A DNA stretch of 64,000 bases from Limnoperna fortunei. Taxonomy: Eukaryota; Mollusca; Bivalvia; Mytilida; Modiolidae. A model generated the notes under the pieces. That model made no database searches and was not told the origin of the DNA. It was given only the letters and a program-made list of their open reading frames with translations. The translations under genes and the position numbers were made by a program. Below are positions 13,146 to 28,500 of the stretch, in pieces (position 1 is the stretch's first letter; each line of letters opens with the position of its first letter). The stretch covers positions 82,570,623-82,634,622 of the forward strand of contig OX104114.1 of NCBI GenBank assembly GCA_944474755.1, written 5' to 3'.

Positions 13146-13536
13146 CCGTAGATGTGTCATATATGGTTTGAGAAGTCGAAACAAGAAATAATTTCTTTTT
13201 TGCTAACAATATAACGTAAGTTCTGTTTAGCCTTTGACTGAATAAATGAATGAATGCCATAGATGTATGTTTTGTTGTAATATTTTAATTCAATTACTTT
13301 CATTTTCAAATAATACTTTTACAATAAATACATTAAAGATCATGTATACTACATCATTATAAAACCTGTGTGGCATATATGACGTTGTAATAGTTACCTA
13401 TTACCGAGTTATAGCTCTACAGTTTATGAATACAAGTGCACTAAGTACTTTTATAAAACCTACGAACGATAACTCTACCGATCTCCTTTTAGGAAATACA
13501 AAAGTACTGTCGTGTTGTCAAGGTAAATACACGAAT

Positions 13537-16500
13537 ATGGCGGCTGTAGCAAACGGCGAAGAAACTGAAAAATATTACCTACAGAGTATCCTTTTGAAAA
13601 ATCAATTGTGTAAATTTTATAGCAGGGAGTTACACTAAATTACAATCTGTGTTTATATGTTTTCAGGATCAAGAGCACACGGCTTGCAAGGAATGCGAGA
13701 CAACTCGGACCGTGGACAACTCGGATCGTGACAACTCGGACCGTAATAGGACACGTCGCACCGTGTTATTCATATACGGTCCGAGTTGTCCTAAAATTTA
13801 TGGTCCAAGAAATCTATATTGTCATGTAAAAATAAAGTTTTTGTTTGTTAACAAAGTTCGGGCGCTTGTGGTCGAATGGTTTGGGTACAACGCTTACGAT
13901 CTACTGACCATGGTTGTTGAGATATGTCAAGGTTTTTATTTAACCTGGTCCCCTGGTGCAATATTTTTCATTTACCCAAGCTTCACTTTCAAATATAACC
14001 CCAGGTCACCTCCAGTTTAGGGGGGCCTCGGTGGCCGAGTGGTTAAGGTAGTTCGTCTACTATTGATCACGTGGTCTGTCAACACTGAGATTGCGGGTTC
14101 GATTCTCACTGCAGGCAGGGTGTACTCGACTTCAATCTTAATTGACAAGGATTGCCAGCTTTCCTACCGCAGGTCGGGGGGTTCTCTACGGGTACTCCGG
14201 CTTCCTCCCCCAATAAAAACTGGATGCCATGAAATAGCTGAAAAATTGCTGAAAGTGGCGTTAAAACACCATTCAAACAAACAAACACCACCAGTTTACT
14301 ACCCGGTTTGATTGGTTGTTTAAAACGCCATGTTTTAGCTAACTTTTCGCGCGTTTGGTAAAGAGCTACCTGCTTCTTGTTTTCCGGCTTTCGCGTTAAA
14401 CTAACAAATCTCTGTAAGTTATTTCCACATTCGATACATAAATCATAAAGCATTCCTTTGATAAATTGTATTTTTATTTGATTTGTTTACCCGGACGCCT
14501 GACATTACGTCATAATGCTTTGTATCGGAGTTACGTCAGTTACTGTTAATAATGACGTAAATTTTGAGGCATTCCGAATGTTGCAAACCGGTCAAAATTT
14601 TGACCGGATTCATTGCTGGTGACCTGACTGTATATTCGAACGGGAAGTCCGCTTACGGTATTGAGAATATTTAGTCAGGATCCCAGACTAGGTTTTTATT
14701 ATTCTTTTACAGCTTGGCCAAGCTACTCATTTGGAATCACAGAAGTTTCTTATCTTATTAAGTTTCACTAAATTCACTTATTTGAAAACAAACAAGCTCA
14801 AATTCTTTCATATCTTCAAATTATTTTTTTAAAATTATTATTAACTAAACAACATGATTACTGATCACATCAATTGAAGCCACAATTATTATAGATAATT
14901 GTGAGTGTTTTCTGAATTCTAAAGATTTAATGTTGATAATTTTGTCGCATTTCTCATCTTAACATTTAACCTTGTTTATATAATTAAATCAGTATAATTA
15001 AACATTCGAATAGAATTGTTTTAATTTAATAGAAAAAAATTATAACGTTATATTGATAAAATATTATAACATGGATATTGTATTTTAATATTTTAATGAA
15101 AGTATAATAAAATAAATGTGGTCCGATTTTCTACGGGCTGAGTGGTCGTCACGATCCGACTTATCCGCGGTCCGAGTTGTCTGGTTACCCTTGCAATGAG
15201 TAGTATCCTGATAATGATATATTCGAATTTCAGCGATGAACATGTCTTGAAAATGCATCCCTAATTAAAATTTTGTTGAAGCACACCGTATATTATTATA
15301 GAGGATTTATTTATTTAAAGAAATAAATACAAGATATTTTAACAGCACACCTCACTTACATTCATTGCTTACATTGATGAAACAGGAAAAATGGTTGAAA
15401 TTCCAGTATGTACCATATGATAAGTGCCATGTACTTTCATTCACAAAAAAACCTTTTAAACATAAGTAAAGTCTGCATAATCATACATTAGATTCCGTTT
15501 CTTCCTGAAAATACCTTGGCATTAACAATATAGTCAAACCTCAATTGGGACAATCATATCAAGGACATAACTTATAACGACAGTTTGAAAAAAACACATG
15601 GATTTAAAAAAATAAAATTTCAGGACAAAACCTTTTAAACTCAACCTTAAAACATCAAATTAACAAGTGAAAACACAGGCATACCAGGCATTCATCCAGT
15701 CCCAACTGTAATGCACTTACCGGTAATTGTTCCGCTTGGGACACTCAAATAACAGAATCATGTCATGTCCTGAATTGAAATGGTGCAACAGTGAGCTGCC
15801 CTGTATATCTGTAACTGATACTACAATACTATTTGTAGTGTCAGTGACATGCTTGACATATTCAAACTACAACCACTTTCACAACTAGTTGCCGTACCAG
15901 CTGACATAATTAAACTCCCAGACATAAGAACAAGAAAAACACACCATCTAACACACAGGCACATCTCCTCCTTAAAAGACTCATACAGACATTCTTTTTT
16001 TTTTTTTTTTTTTTTTTTTTTGTTGTTGAATTTTTTTAATAGGGTTTAAAATAAGAGTAATTTTAGGAGAAGTGGAACAATCGGAAGTAGTCTTATTCTT
16101 TGATGTGAAGTTTTGCCATTCCTGCTTACATAAATATACAAAAATATAAAAAGGTTATAAATAATAAATACAATTTGTTCATTCATCATATATGTATACA
16201 TAATGAAGTTTAATTGAGTAAAATATGAAATATATTCGATAGTTTGTTGAAGAGAGTGATATTTTTGTTTTTGACAAACATCATCTTTTCAATTAAGTAC
16301 ATGTTTTTGAGTTTTTCTTTTAATGATTGCAGACTTAATGTACCTTTATTACATCTAGTATTATATATGTACTGTTTTATATTGAGCAGTATAATATTTT
16401 CAGCATTTCCATAATAAATATTATTTATATTACCAAACAGAAAGTTTTGGCAGCTGAATGATATACTTATACCATTCGAGAGAAACCAATTTTCAGTATC

Positions 16501-19500
16501 TGTAATAAATGATTGTACATTTTCACACTCCCAAAATAAGTGTTCGATAGTTTCAATATTAGTTTTGCAAAAAGTACAGCTTGAATCATTAGTTATTTTT
16601 ATTTTACAAAGGAATTTATTTGTTGCAATTATTCTGTGATTGATTCTATACTGTAGCCACTGTAATTTTGTGTTCTTGGTGACCATAAAAGGTAACTTGA
16701 AAAATTTATTCCAGTTTTGTTCATTCATATTTAAGATGTCACACCATTAAATTTTTCCATTTGGAATACTCAAATTTCTGTTGAGAACTAAGTACATATC
16801 TTTAGAACCTTTTTTGTTTTTAAAAAACACTTGAATATTTGACGGGATAAATGGAGTGTTCAATTTATGATTTCCTTTTGTAAACATTTTTGCTGCTTGT
16901 GTAAGAGCTGCAATTATACTATTATTCTTCATTACATTTATATCTATTTGAAACTTTTGTTGAATCTCTTCCAAATAGTAAAAAGATCCATCTGTATTCA
17001 TTAAATCATTTATATATCTGATTCCTGTGCTACACCAGTCTTTGTAAAAAACTGGCTTGTTCCCTATTTGAACTTTCTCATTCATCCAAATTGGACTTGA
17101 GAGAAAATTTTCCCATGTATTATTTTGTTCTTTTTCAATTATTATTTCCCATGATTTAAGAACATCTTGCCAAAATTTATTTTTAATTTTCATTTGCAAC
17201 TGTTTTATGTAGTTCATTCCACAGCTGAAGAATTGTGTACTTTTAATACTAGATAGAAATATATTTTGCCATTTACTGTTAGTTTGAAATATTTGTCTTA
17301 TCCAAGTACTTTTTAGCGCAAGGATAAAAGAATATAAATTAATCATTTTAAGTCCACCCTCTTCATATCCCTTTTGTAATACTTCTTTTTTAACTTTGTG
17401 AACTGGTGTAGCCCAAATAAATGAATACAGAAGATCATTTACCTGTTTAATAATCTCATCACTTGGATTTGGTAATGAAATAATCAAATGGTTAAGTATT
17501 GGTAGGATGAGTGATTTCACCACTGTTATTCTGCCTATTACAGTAAGATTTCGTTTGGACCATTGCTTAATTACATTTTTAATCTGCAAGATTTTCTCGT
17601 TATAATTTATATTATTTATTTTATCTAAATCTACGTCAAAAGTAATACCTAATAATTTAAAAGAAGTTTCCCCCCATGCAAGGTTCCTGTTTGAACTGAG
17701 TACTTCTTCACTGTATTTTTTACTGCCAATCCAAATGACCTGTGTTTTAGAGAAGTTTATGTTTAGACCTGATATTTCAGCGAACCAATCCAATTCTTTT
17801 AATGCCTCATTTAATGATTCTTTAGTGCCATCTAAAATGAGGGATGTATCGTCAGCAAATAGTGAAAGCTTATGTTCTATTTTAGTAACAGATATCCCAG
17901 CAATTTTTTTATTCTTCCTGATTTTGACAGCTAAAATTTCTGCACAAAGAATAAAAAGATATGGAGATAGAGGATCCCCCTGCCGACACCCACGTCCTAT
18001 TTTGAAAAATTCTGACAGATTCCCACCCTGAATAACAGCAGAGTTTATATTATGATAAAAAGCTTTAACCCAGTTTATTATTGACTCACCAAAATTAAAA
18101 AATTTCAAAACATTTATAAGGAACTCCCAAGAAATAGAATCAAATGCTTTTTCAAAATCAATAAGTAATAAAAGGCCAGGGATCTCATTTTCTTCTGTGT
18201 ATTGCATAATGTCATATATGAGTCGTATGTTTTCCCCAATATACCTCCCACTTATAAATCCTGTCTGGTCTGTATCAATAATCCTATCCAAAATACTTTT
18301 AAATCTACCTGCTATTACTCCTGAACCAATCTTGTAAACAGTATTAAGAAGAGAAATAGGTCTCCAATTATTAAGAAAGTGTCAAGGTTTATTGCCTTTT
18401 GGAATACAAGTTATAATTCCTTGTTTTTGAGTTACTGATAATTCCCCTTTTTCTGCCCCGTAGTTAAGAGATTCAGTTACAAAAAACCTGAGGTCTTTCC
18501 AGAAAAACTTAAAAAACACTGATGTAAATCCATCGGACCCAGGGTATTTATTGTTTTTCATTTTAAATAGGGTTTCACTTGTTTCCTTAATGGTCATTTT
18601 TCCTTCCAAACTATTTTGTTCATCTAAAGTAAGTTTTCTAAGTTGCATATTTTTCAATCCTTTTTCAATGTCCTGTAATTCACATCCTCTTTCTAGATCT
18701 CTACTTTTATATAGATTTTGATAAAATGTTTTGACCTCCGTTAATATTTAATTTTGCTTTGTAACTATAACACCATTTTCTTTTTCAACTTTTGGAATTA
18801 TTTTACTAGTAAAATTCTTTGACTCTAGACCACAAAAATAATTAGTAGGTTTTTCCCCCTCCTCTATCCACTGTATTCTTGCTCTTATCATTTTGCCTTT
18901 TAATTTATTCCTTCTATAATTTTCCAATTCTTTTTTTTTATTTTCTAAATATTGTAAAGAACCTTCATCCACTTTTCCCTCTAAATCTGATATTTCCTTT
19001 TTAAGTTCATTCTCTCTTTTCACCATTTCTCTTTTTTTGTAGCTTGAATATGATATAGATATGCCTCTTATTTCCATTAACAAAGTTTCGAGGAATAATT
19101 GTATGTTTATTCTAAAATGTATTTTATCATCATCAATCTCCTCTAATTTATCTAGATTATATCCAGGGCAGCATACTGTTTTTTTATATCTAAAATTTTG
19201 TTGTTGACCATATTAGAATATTCTAGATCATAGAGTAGAGAATTGTTGAATTTCCACAGTCCTTTTCCTCGTATAAAAGAATTAAAATGTAAATCTAAAA
19301 CAACCATTGAGTGATCTGAGCGATAACTAGGTTCTACTTTACAATTATTTAGATTTGTTAGCATGTTGTCAGAAAATAGGAAAAAATCTAGTCTTGCTTG
19401 TTTAAAAGGGGTTCTTTTACGCCAGGTAAATCTGTGTAAGTCGGGGTAGAGTTCACGAAATGGATCATTCAGACACCTTTCTTCAATAATTTCTAACATT

Positions 19501-22500
19501 TTATCTCTTGCTTTAGGATTATTTATATGTAAATAATTACAATAATCTATCTCTGGGTTAAGAACTAGGTTAAAATCTCGACAAAGTATATAACTCTCAT
19601 TTTCAAAATCATCAATAACTGTCATAATCTGCTCAAAAAAGTTTGGAGAGTCTGTATTTGGGCCATATAAAGAGACAAGTGTAACTCTTAGAGTGTCAAT
19701 AATTAAATCCAACTTAGCTAAGTAGTTTCCATTTACATCTCTCTTTTCCTTAAGCACTTTAAATTCAAAATTATTATCAAACATACAGACATTCTTTCTT
19801 TTCTTCCATAATACTGCAATGGAATCAATTACCGGCTCCACTTGTTCTTGCTTCATCCTATAACAGTATAAAGTAAACAGCAAAGTAAATGTATATAGTT
19901 CTAATATTTAACATGTTTTGACTTATAAGCATTCAGCTTTTTTGTATATATTGTCTTACTGTTATTTGTCCTTGCATGCAACAAAATGTATGGTATGTTA
20001 TATACCTAAAGAAGAAGAAGTATTAAATTTAAACTAAGTTTAGTCATGCTGATATAAATATAGGTCAATAAAGTCATAATTTACTGTAATGGTAGAGCAT
20101 TAATGTCCCTGACTAATGATATGTCTCCTTCTGAAATAATGTGAACTAAGAACATCTCACACTGTTAAGCCATCACTCTAGTATCTACCAACTAACCTAC
20201 TTAGTACAAATACTAGTAAAGTAGGTAGGTCTCGATAACATCATTTATAGTATGACGAAGACAAAATACACGTTTTAGCACCTTTTTATTTCGGAGGACA
20301 AAACTGTATAAACTTTGGTTTTTTTTTAATTTTAAAAAATACATCTTGTAAAAGTAGAACAGTTCAAATTTCATAATATGTTGTGTTTTGAAATACATTT
20401 AGGTTTTAAATTTAACTATACTGTTGTTACAATTACAAAGGCAGCTGGATTTACAAGATCTGTTTGGTGACTTTCAATTCTGTCTAAAATGATGTATACC
20501 AGTCTAACTGTACTGTTATGATTTAATTTTAATGAGAAATTAAAAGACAACCTGACAATAAATTATCCAGAAATTGTTTTAAATTGATGAAAACTATAAC
20601 ATTACTTTCTGTTTGAATAAAATACAATTTCAATAATAGTTATTACTAAAGTTTTTTGTGTTCAAATTTCAAGTAATAATATAAAATTGATTAGCCAAGT
20701 TTAAAATGTATGTTTTTAATTTAATCTGAAAAGTTTTTAAAAAAGAATACTGAGGACTTACATTTTTGGCTGTGGATTTCCCAGAGTGAAAATCCAAGTT
20801 ATAATATGGTGAATGTCGGGCGGGCAGGGAAAAAATTTTCATAACAGTTTTCTCAGCAACTATTAATCCTATTCTCTTGAAATTTGGTATGCAGCATCAG
20901 CATGGCCTCCCATAACGTGGGATTCGATTTCAGGTCTGTTGCTCACCTACTTCCTGTTTAACGAAATCCAGCCATTTCTGTCTTTGAAGGATTTTATTAT
21001 AATATTGTGATGACCTTTTAGGGTTCTTAGTGATAAGTAGTTATAACTAGTAAGAAAACTATGTTCTGTGAAGTTTAACTGTCTTCAAAATTTACCGGTA
21101 TTTTCCTTAATTCCCTTTAAGAGGAGCAACTAACTGTTGACTCAGATGATGAGTATGAGTATGAAGAAGTTCCTGTGGATGAAGATTTTGTTACAGCTGG
21201 TAAATATTATGTTTGTCCTACTACATGTATACACAAATATTCTACTTTCTAATTTGATGTCCTTATGGATCTGAAAGTGGACAAATCTGGCTCAAATATT
21301 ACAAGGTTTTAAATTTAATGTCCACACAATATCAAATTATTTTGGTATATTTGAAATTGATGCTTTGATAAGCTATATGCAGGAATGAAACTTAAAAAAA
21401 TGTGCAAATATCATTTGTAATAGTATGCAAGCGTTGGTAGCTTATTTAAAAAAAAAGTCATATGCATGCTGTATTGGTATATGTATAAGTTGATTATAAC
21501 AATTATCATCATATATAAAACAAAATATTCCCAAAAAAACATGTGCATATATGTATGAAATAATACAATGCATGCTCTTTTATTGTACAGATTTAGAGGA
21601 AGATTTAGATCTAGCTGTGAGGACAATCAGAGAGGCAGAAGAAGATGGATCTGCCACAGTAATTATCTCCCCTTTATTTTATTACCATTTTGATGTAGTT
21701 GGTATTTTTCTTTTCATAACTGACTACTAATCCTAATTGTATTAACTGTTTTGTGTTGACTGGTCACTGCAGTGAAAACGTCAATGGTAGTTCATTGTTA
21801 TTTGACATATGTAAGATTTAATATGCAAGAGATTCTGGTCAATTGACGGTCAAAAACATGTCCGAGTTACATGCAATTTGAGACAAAAAAAAAAAACTCT
21901 AGAGCAAACACAAACAGGCTGCTCTACAAACAAAAAAAAACACATCAATCATATCATTTTACAATTATAGAATCAATGAGATTTGTTTCACTATACAGAA
22001 ATATATTTTAATAAATCAAGTTACAGTTTCCTTAATTTTTTTAAAAATATTTGTAGGCAAGGAAAGGTGAAATGCCAAAAGCATCAGTTAAAAGACGTGC
22101 CGAAGTGGTTGATGATTTTGTCAGGAATTTCCTAGTTAGAATGGGGATGAACAGAACTCTGGACACCTTTCAGACTGAATGGTTCGTGTTATGGGTATTT
22201 GTGTTTCCGAATATAATACAGTAGTCAAAATCTTTCAGCATTTCATATCAATTTCTTACCACATAATTAACATATCTGGAATAAGTTCTCAGGATTTCTT
22301 GTACATTTTATTTAAACATTTTAGGAAACATCTGTAGTTTTACTGATCATTACATTGAAAAAAATTCTGCAATACTTTTTCTTAAATCACATTCATTTAA
22401 AATATTCACCAGTAACATATTCTTTTATAACCATACTTTCTGAAATATAAGCCCCTCTTACTTTAAGCCACCCTGTCACTTTTTGTGAGAAAAACATATA

Positions 22501-25500
22501 TCCCCCTTATATAGTATGCATCTGAGATCCACACACCAATATCAGAATATGTAAATTGTTTAAATGACATGTTTACACCTAAAGAAAAATATATTTAGAT
22601 GTCCAACTATCCTTCCAATGTTGCATCATGTATTAAATGTTTTTTTTTGTAACAATTCCCATATTTTAATATTGCCGTAAAGTAGATTTACAAGAATCTA
22701 TTTTCTGACATTTGAGATCCATTTCAGAGAAACTTAATTGGGTATATTGGTATTGGAAGTAATTCAAAGCAAAGAAAGATTCATATTTTAAAAGTGACAT
22801 TACCAATTTTTAATTACTAAAATATTTGATATGTTCCAACTCAATAGTTCTCAATATATACATCTGATAGTTATGAAATATAAGGATTGTCTCCCTTTAT
22901 TGGTAATTGACCAAAATGTTAATGACAATGCATACTTGAATAAATATATAAGAAGTTTCTATACATATTTTGTGGAAAAAAAGATCAGAATATAAATCTC
23001 CAAACAAAACTGGAACCAATTTTTTTTAAACCTAGAAACCGAATAGTATATATTAGCCTCAGGACAACTTTCAGAAGTAAAATGTAGCAGATCATATTAT
23101 TGAAAGTACTGTACTCATTGTTTAAATTCAAATATATAAGTAAAGAGAAAAAAAATCAAATTTGTGCAAAAGAGGTCATATGTTTAAAAAATTATATTCC
23201 ATGTTTTTTTATTACCGTAGATGCTCGCTTAAAAGTCGGTCAGCATATAAGTCGGGGGGTCTTTTTGGGCCTTAAAATCTGGTATTTTGCTGTTGACCCT
23301 CGTATAAGTCGGTCGGAAGACAGACGTGTTGACATGAGGTCAGAATCAAATAAAAATTCCAAATTTGTGAATAAAAATCATTATATCAGTAAGACTTCTT
23401 GTTTATTATTTTTTTCTTGTGTTTTATGAGTTAAATATTGCTTGTCATTTACCCTAAGTGGTTTGTTTACACTAGTGTACACGTGTTTTGCAAATGTAAC
23501 GTAATTATCACCCTTAATTTGCAATGACTAAAAACTATAAAAAGACAAACACAAGTAAATATACAAATATTCATTTTCGTAATTATTTAATAGTTAAAGC
23601 AGAGTTTTTAAAATAAATAAAAGCTAAAATACAAAATATAAAGGAATATGGTTTGCAAATTAAAATAATAATTAATGAAAAAACGAATTCTGTAGCATTT
23701 ATGTATCAGTTAGTTTATCTTGATTTTAGGTTTTTAGTTGTATCATGACATAACCGGATGTATTATGCAATACATACAAATAAATCGATACCTGTGTAAA
23801 CAGTGGTAAATACGAATCGAAATATGGAAACGGGATAAAATAAACAATACACAAGTAAAAACAACATTTATTAATGTCTTAAATATACTTTATTTAGCAT
23901 AACTAATCACGTATCTGTCTATTTTCGTCGTTATAGTTGGCGATCTATGTACGGCCTTCAAACTTCGACCGGAATTCTTTCCTCTTGTGGTATGACTCGC
24001 TTAAAAGTCGGAACCCTTCTCCAAAACCAAATTTTAACTCCCAATTTCCGACTTATGTGCGAGTATGTACGGTACTGGGTAGTTATTTTTCAGTAGACGA
24101 AAATGAAACTGGGAGACCACATTTTTCTCTCACTAAAATGCATACTAATTGCTTGACATAACAAAATTTCATAAATTTACATTTAACAGAATTGTGTTAA
24201 TAAATGAGGAGGTCAAAATCAGACAACAGGTCACCAAAAGCAATAAAAAACTGCTAAATATTATGGTGTCTTAAATTTGTTATAATAGTTACATGTTAAG
24301 ATACTCTAGAAAAAAAATTACATCATGGCCAAGGGGTTAAGGTACTTTGTCTACTATTGATCATGTGGTCATTGAATATTGAGATTGGTTCAAGTCTCAC
24401 TGTGGGCAGGGTGCACTCGACTCCAATCTTAATTGACAAGGATTGCCAGTCTTCCTACCGAAGGTCATGTGTTTTCTCTGGGTATGGCCCCCCCCCCCCC
24501 CAAATAATAACTGTACTCCATTATATAGTTGAAAAATTGCTGAAAGTGGCATACAAAACAACATTCAAAACAAATCAAACAATAAATTTAAAGATTTTAA
24601 AGACAATTAGAACTTTGTGTATATGTGTTATACAGGTATGAATTACAACAGAAAGGATTGTTACATGCTGAGGACATTGGTGTGGTACCAGATATGTATT
24701 GTAGAAACCAGGAATTGGACAATGAGGTTAAATTTCTAAAGAGAGAGGTGGAAAAGTACAGAGATGCTGCCATGTAAGTTGTCACTATGAAGGTCAGAGG
24801 TACTACTAATACAAGAATATCAATGCAGTCATCTTGTTAACTTATGTAGATCATGTAGTTTAGAATGGTGATTTTTTTTTTATATTTAAAAAGTTGCGGA
24901 CATGATTTTAAAATCAAAGTTTTTTTGTTTTTAAAGCTTTATTTTAAATTGTAATACTTAGATCATTAGAGGAACCAGAAAAATAAAAGCAGTTTTATAT
25001 TGAAGTCAACTTGTAATAATAGGATTGATTTATAATTAAAAGTACTTAATTACATCATTGTTAAGATATATCTACTGTACTAAAAACTGTCAATGTAATA
25101 TTTCAGGAATGCCAAAGAAACATATGTCAAGCTTAGAAAGGAAAGAGATTATCATCGTATGCACCATAAGAGGGTTGTGCAGGAGAAAAATAAGCTTATC
25201 AATGACATTAAGAGGTAAGAAAGGGAGATAATATTGATTTTCTGGATAAATCAGAGTATTTATGGATTGATTTCAGGATCATACTGAATTTGGGTATCTC
25301 CTAATAGCATGTGCCTAATCATAGACACTACAATATATTTAAATACATAATTATGAAAATTGCTGATAAAAGATGATTTTCCTTAGCCTTTGTGGCACAA
25401 CTTTAAATTAGGTATACAAATTTTAAAATACTAAAGTTGAATACATACAATTTTAATTAAATTCTCCTAAACAAAAGTAAATGTTTGGTTACTTAAATAT

Positions 25501-28500
25501 TAAATCAAAACATCTGAAACTTCAGACTGAAGAGACATTATCAGCAGTATGAACCAACCCTACAACAGTTAAAGAAGAAGTATGAAGTGGCAATGAAAGA
25601 GAAAATGTTATCTAAGTTAGAGAAGGATAGAGCTGTGGGGCAGGTCTCTGGTCTTCAGAATACATTGAAGAGTATGGAGTCATTTAAGGGAGGGTCAGCT
25701 AAGCTTTCACAAGGTAGGTTGTAATATATGTATATCTTGAACAGAAATTTATGTTTTGTATGATTTTAAGCATGAATATTTACCATTAATTACCATTTTA
25801 GGTGTGTGAGCTAAACTGTTTTTGACAAAACAGAATTTATTTGTTAGAAACTTAAAGTAAATCTGTTTTTGTGTCTGAAAACTTTGTCATTTGTAGAACA
25901 TTTGTGGTCAGAAAAATTTTTAAAACTAGAAATCTCAGTGTTATGATGTATTTAGTGGATAACACCTTAATTCAGAAGCTCCACAATTGGAAGATTGCTG
26001 TTAATGTTCTGGATCTGGTTCACTTTGTTCAAGATAATTATTAAACATCTTGGTTTTTTTTCTCTGATTCTCATTATATAAGAAAGTATCCTCTGCGAAT
26101 CATGATAGTTAACCCTATTTTACAAGATCATGTAAGTTATTTAGCTTCTAATTCAACAACAAACACCAATTTTTGCAGATTTTTAGTGACTGTATTTACA
26201 TGGCCATTGTTAAATATTTGCAGTTTTTGTTATTTTATGCAGTATGGTTGCCATTATATACTTTAATGAAATAATTACAATTTTTATTTATAGACATTCA
26301 GTATAATTTGTACTGTTTTATTTAACCATGTTAAAATGTCAAAAATGAAGTAGCATATGTTTTGAATGGAAATCAACCACAAACTGTAAATGATCGATAG
26401 AAGTTGTAAAAAATTAGAAATGGGATATTGTGTGTTCTCTCCAATTTACTGCTTTTATGCCCACATTAACAATGTTCTGTCAGCTTTTCTGTGATAAAAT
26501 GCTGAAAAGGGGGGGGGGGGGGGTGTCAAAAGAATGCCAACAATATTGAATATTTGGCTGCTTGAGCAGGAAAGGTAAGACATTTAAGTACAATCAACGA
26601 CACTATTATATATCTGTATAATTTGTAGTTTTGAAAATCTGTGGTAACTTTAACATTGCAAAAGTGATTTTCCTGTATTAACTCTTTATTTTTTAATTAG
26701 GTCCAGTATCAAGTACCAGAAGGGGTGTATACCAGACAGACAGTGAAGGAAGGGGCCCCACCCAGAGGACATTAGCTATGGAGAGAGAAGCCAACTATGA
26801 TGTTGGAAAACAACCTGTAGATTATAAAAGATATCCCAATGTAAGTTTCTATTTAGGTTTACTGCAAAATCTTGTGCATTTGTTGATTTTTTTTGTCCAG
26901 AAATTATTGTAGGGTTGTGTTGGTGTTAGTGGCATTAACAGCTCTTTAATGTTCCATGATTTGCTTATCTTCCCAAGTCATTTGCCATGTCATCTCGTAA
27001 ACAATTATCTTTCAATTTCAACAAAATAGAATTACTGACTATGATAAAGGTCCCTATCAGGATTTCTCCATCGAATACATCCATTGTTGTTTACAATATT
27101 TTGTGTTACAAAAGCAATCAGATAGGTTAATATTGGCTTTGCTTTGACCACTTACGCAGTGGAACTGTGCAGTGGACCAAAAATAACCATATTTTGATGC
27201 AATTTTGTACTGTTACAAAGTTACAATGTAACATGACTCCAAAGTAGTTTTAAGACCAATCAAAAGCAAGCAAAATTGTATTCATGTAATAATGTGTATT
27301 TTTTTAGCTGCAATAGAATAATCCAGAACATTCAGTGTAGAAGATGATCTATATTTTTATTTGTAATTTTTTAGTTATGTTATAAGGTCCAGAGAGGAAT
27401 ACGTTGGAAACATTGTGCATTGCTTTACAGTGTAAGTTAACATCAGACATAATATTTTCAGGACACAGAATTCCCAATAGACACAGGAGTAAATCCACAA
27501 CTAGCCAGTATCAAGGGAACCAGTAGCCATTTATCCAGGACAGGAGGATTTAGATTGTCTAATACATTCCAGGCTCATTCTCATCCTGTCAGCTGGTAAG
27601 TGATTGGTTAATCATTGTCAAAAAACTTGTTAAGATTTTAGTCAACTTTACTTTTTCAAAGTCAAAAATTTGTATAATATTAATACTTTGTTATTTGGCT
27701 GGATAATATACAAACAAAAAGTACTATAGTAACTATTCTAGTTGTAAATTCCTCATAATTGGAGATATTTATTTGCTTTATTACTGTCATATAGCAAATA
27801 AGTTTTGAACATTTTATGATGGAACCATTAATTTGAATGATATATTTCTATGTTATGTTTCAGTGTAAAGTTACATCCACGCAAACCAATCTTGGCAACT
27901 ACAAGTGATGACCATCACTGGAAGATGTGGTCAGTTCCTGGTGGGGAGATTATCATGACAGGAGAGGGACACACAGACTGGGTCTCTGGATGTGACTTCC
28001 ATCCTTCGTAAGTTGTCAGAATTGTGTTAAAGTGTATTGATTGAATGCTATTATTGTACCCCATGCAATGAAGTTATGGAGGGTTTAATTTTTTTGACTG
28101 GCACATCCGTCAGTCCTTTTCTTGTAAGTGAATGCGTTATTCCCCTTTTGAAATTAGAATTTCTCAAAATATTCTTATATGTGCAATTCCTCTGTAACTA
28201 CTGATCAGGAAACTTGGTAGGAATGAAGGACACCATATGCAGTTGTGCATATCGACAGGAAATTTGATACAATATTTTTTTGTAGGAGTTATTCCCCCTT
28301 TGAAATTTCTCAAAATGTGTATGAAACAACTTGTATGCACTTATACTATGAAATACTGATGGAACTTGATCAGTATGTGGGAGCCTGGGGTATGTGAGCC
28401 TGCTCATTAAGGTTCTTTAATTTACATAATTAACTGGCACACACTGACTGACAAGTTGTCAGTTTCTTGAGGTTGTATAAAACATTCAAGGGCTGTTATT

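Larger units (their letters stand above)
15998..19781 (-). mobile_element. 5'-truncated non-LTR retrotransposon (LINE, L1/Tx1-like)
   Basis: On the minus strand the insert runs from part of an apurinic-type endonuclease, through reverse transcriptase, to a C-terminal zf-RVT-like domain and a poly(A) tail (T run from 15998 to about 16020 on +). It is flanked by the same 16-bp sequence on both sides, proving insertion by target-primed reverse transcription. The 5' truncation falls inside the endonuclease. The SPAG16 intron is otherwise continuous across it. The coding frames are interrupted, so this copy cannot move itself. Confidence 0.9.

Noticed and set aside
14023..14115. Functional tRNA gene
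   Set aside because: A and B boxes are present, but the acceptor stem does not close and the sequence continues into the SINE body and tail.
14106..14453. Minus-strand frame of 115 codons
   Set aside because: It is mostly SINE sequence read backwards; the same residues appear opposite other SINE copies, e.g. 32510-32701.
19798..19883. N-terminal 30 or so residues of the endonuclease frame
   Set aside because: They lie outside the target-site duplication and are intron DNA that happens to be open.
23100..24161. Frames of 109 and 74 codons as possible exons
   Set aside because: They fall in the TACCGTA-ended transposon remnant and read its AAGTCGG repeats.
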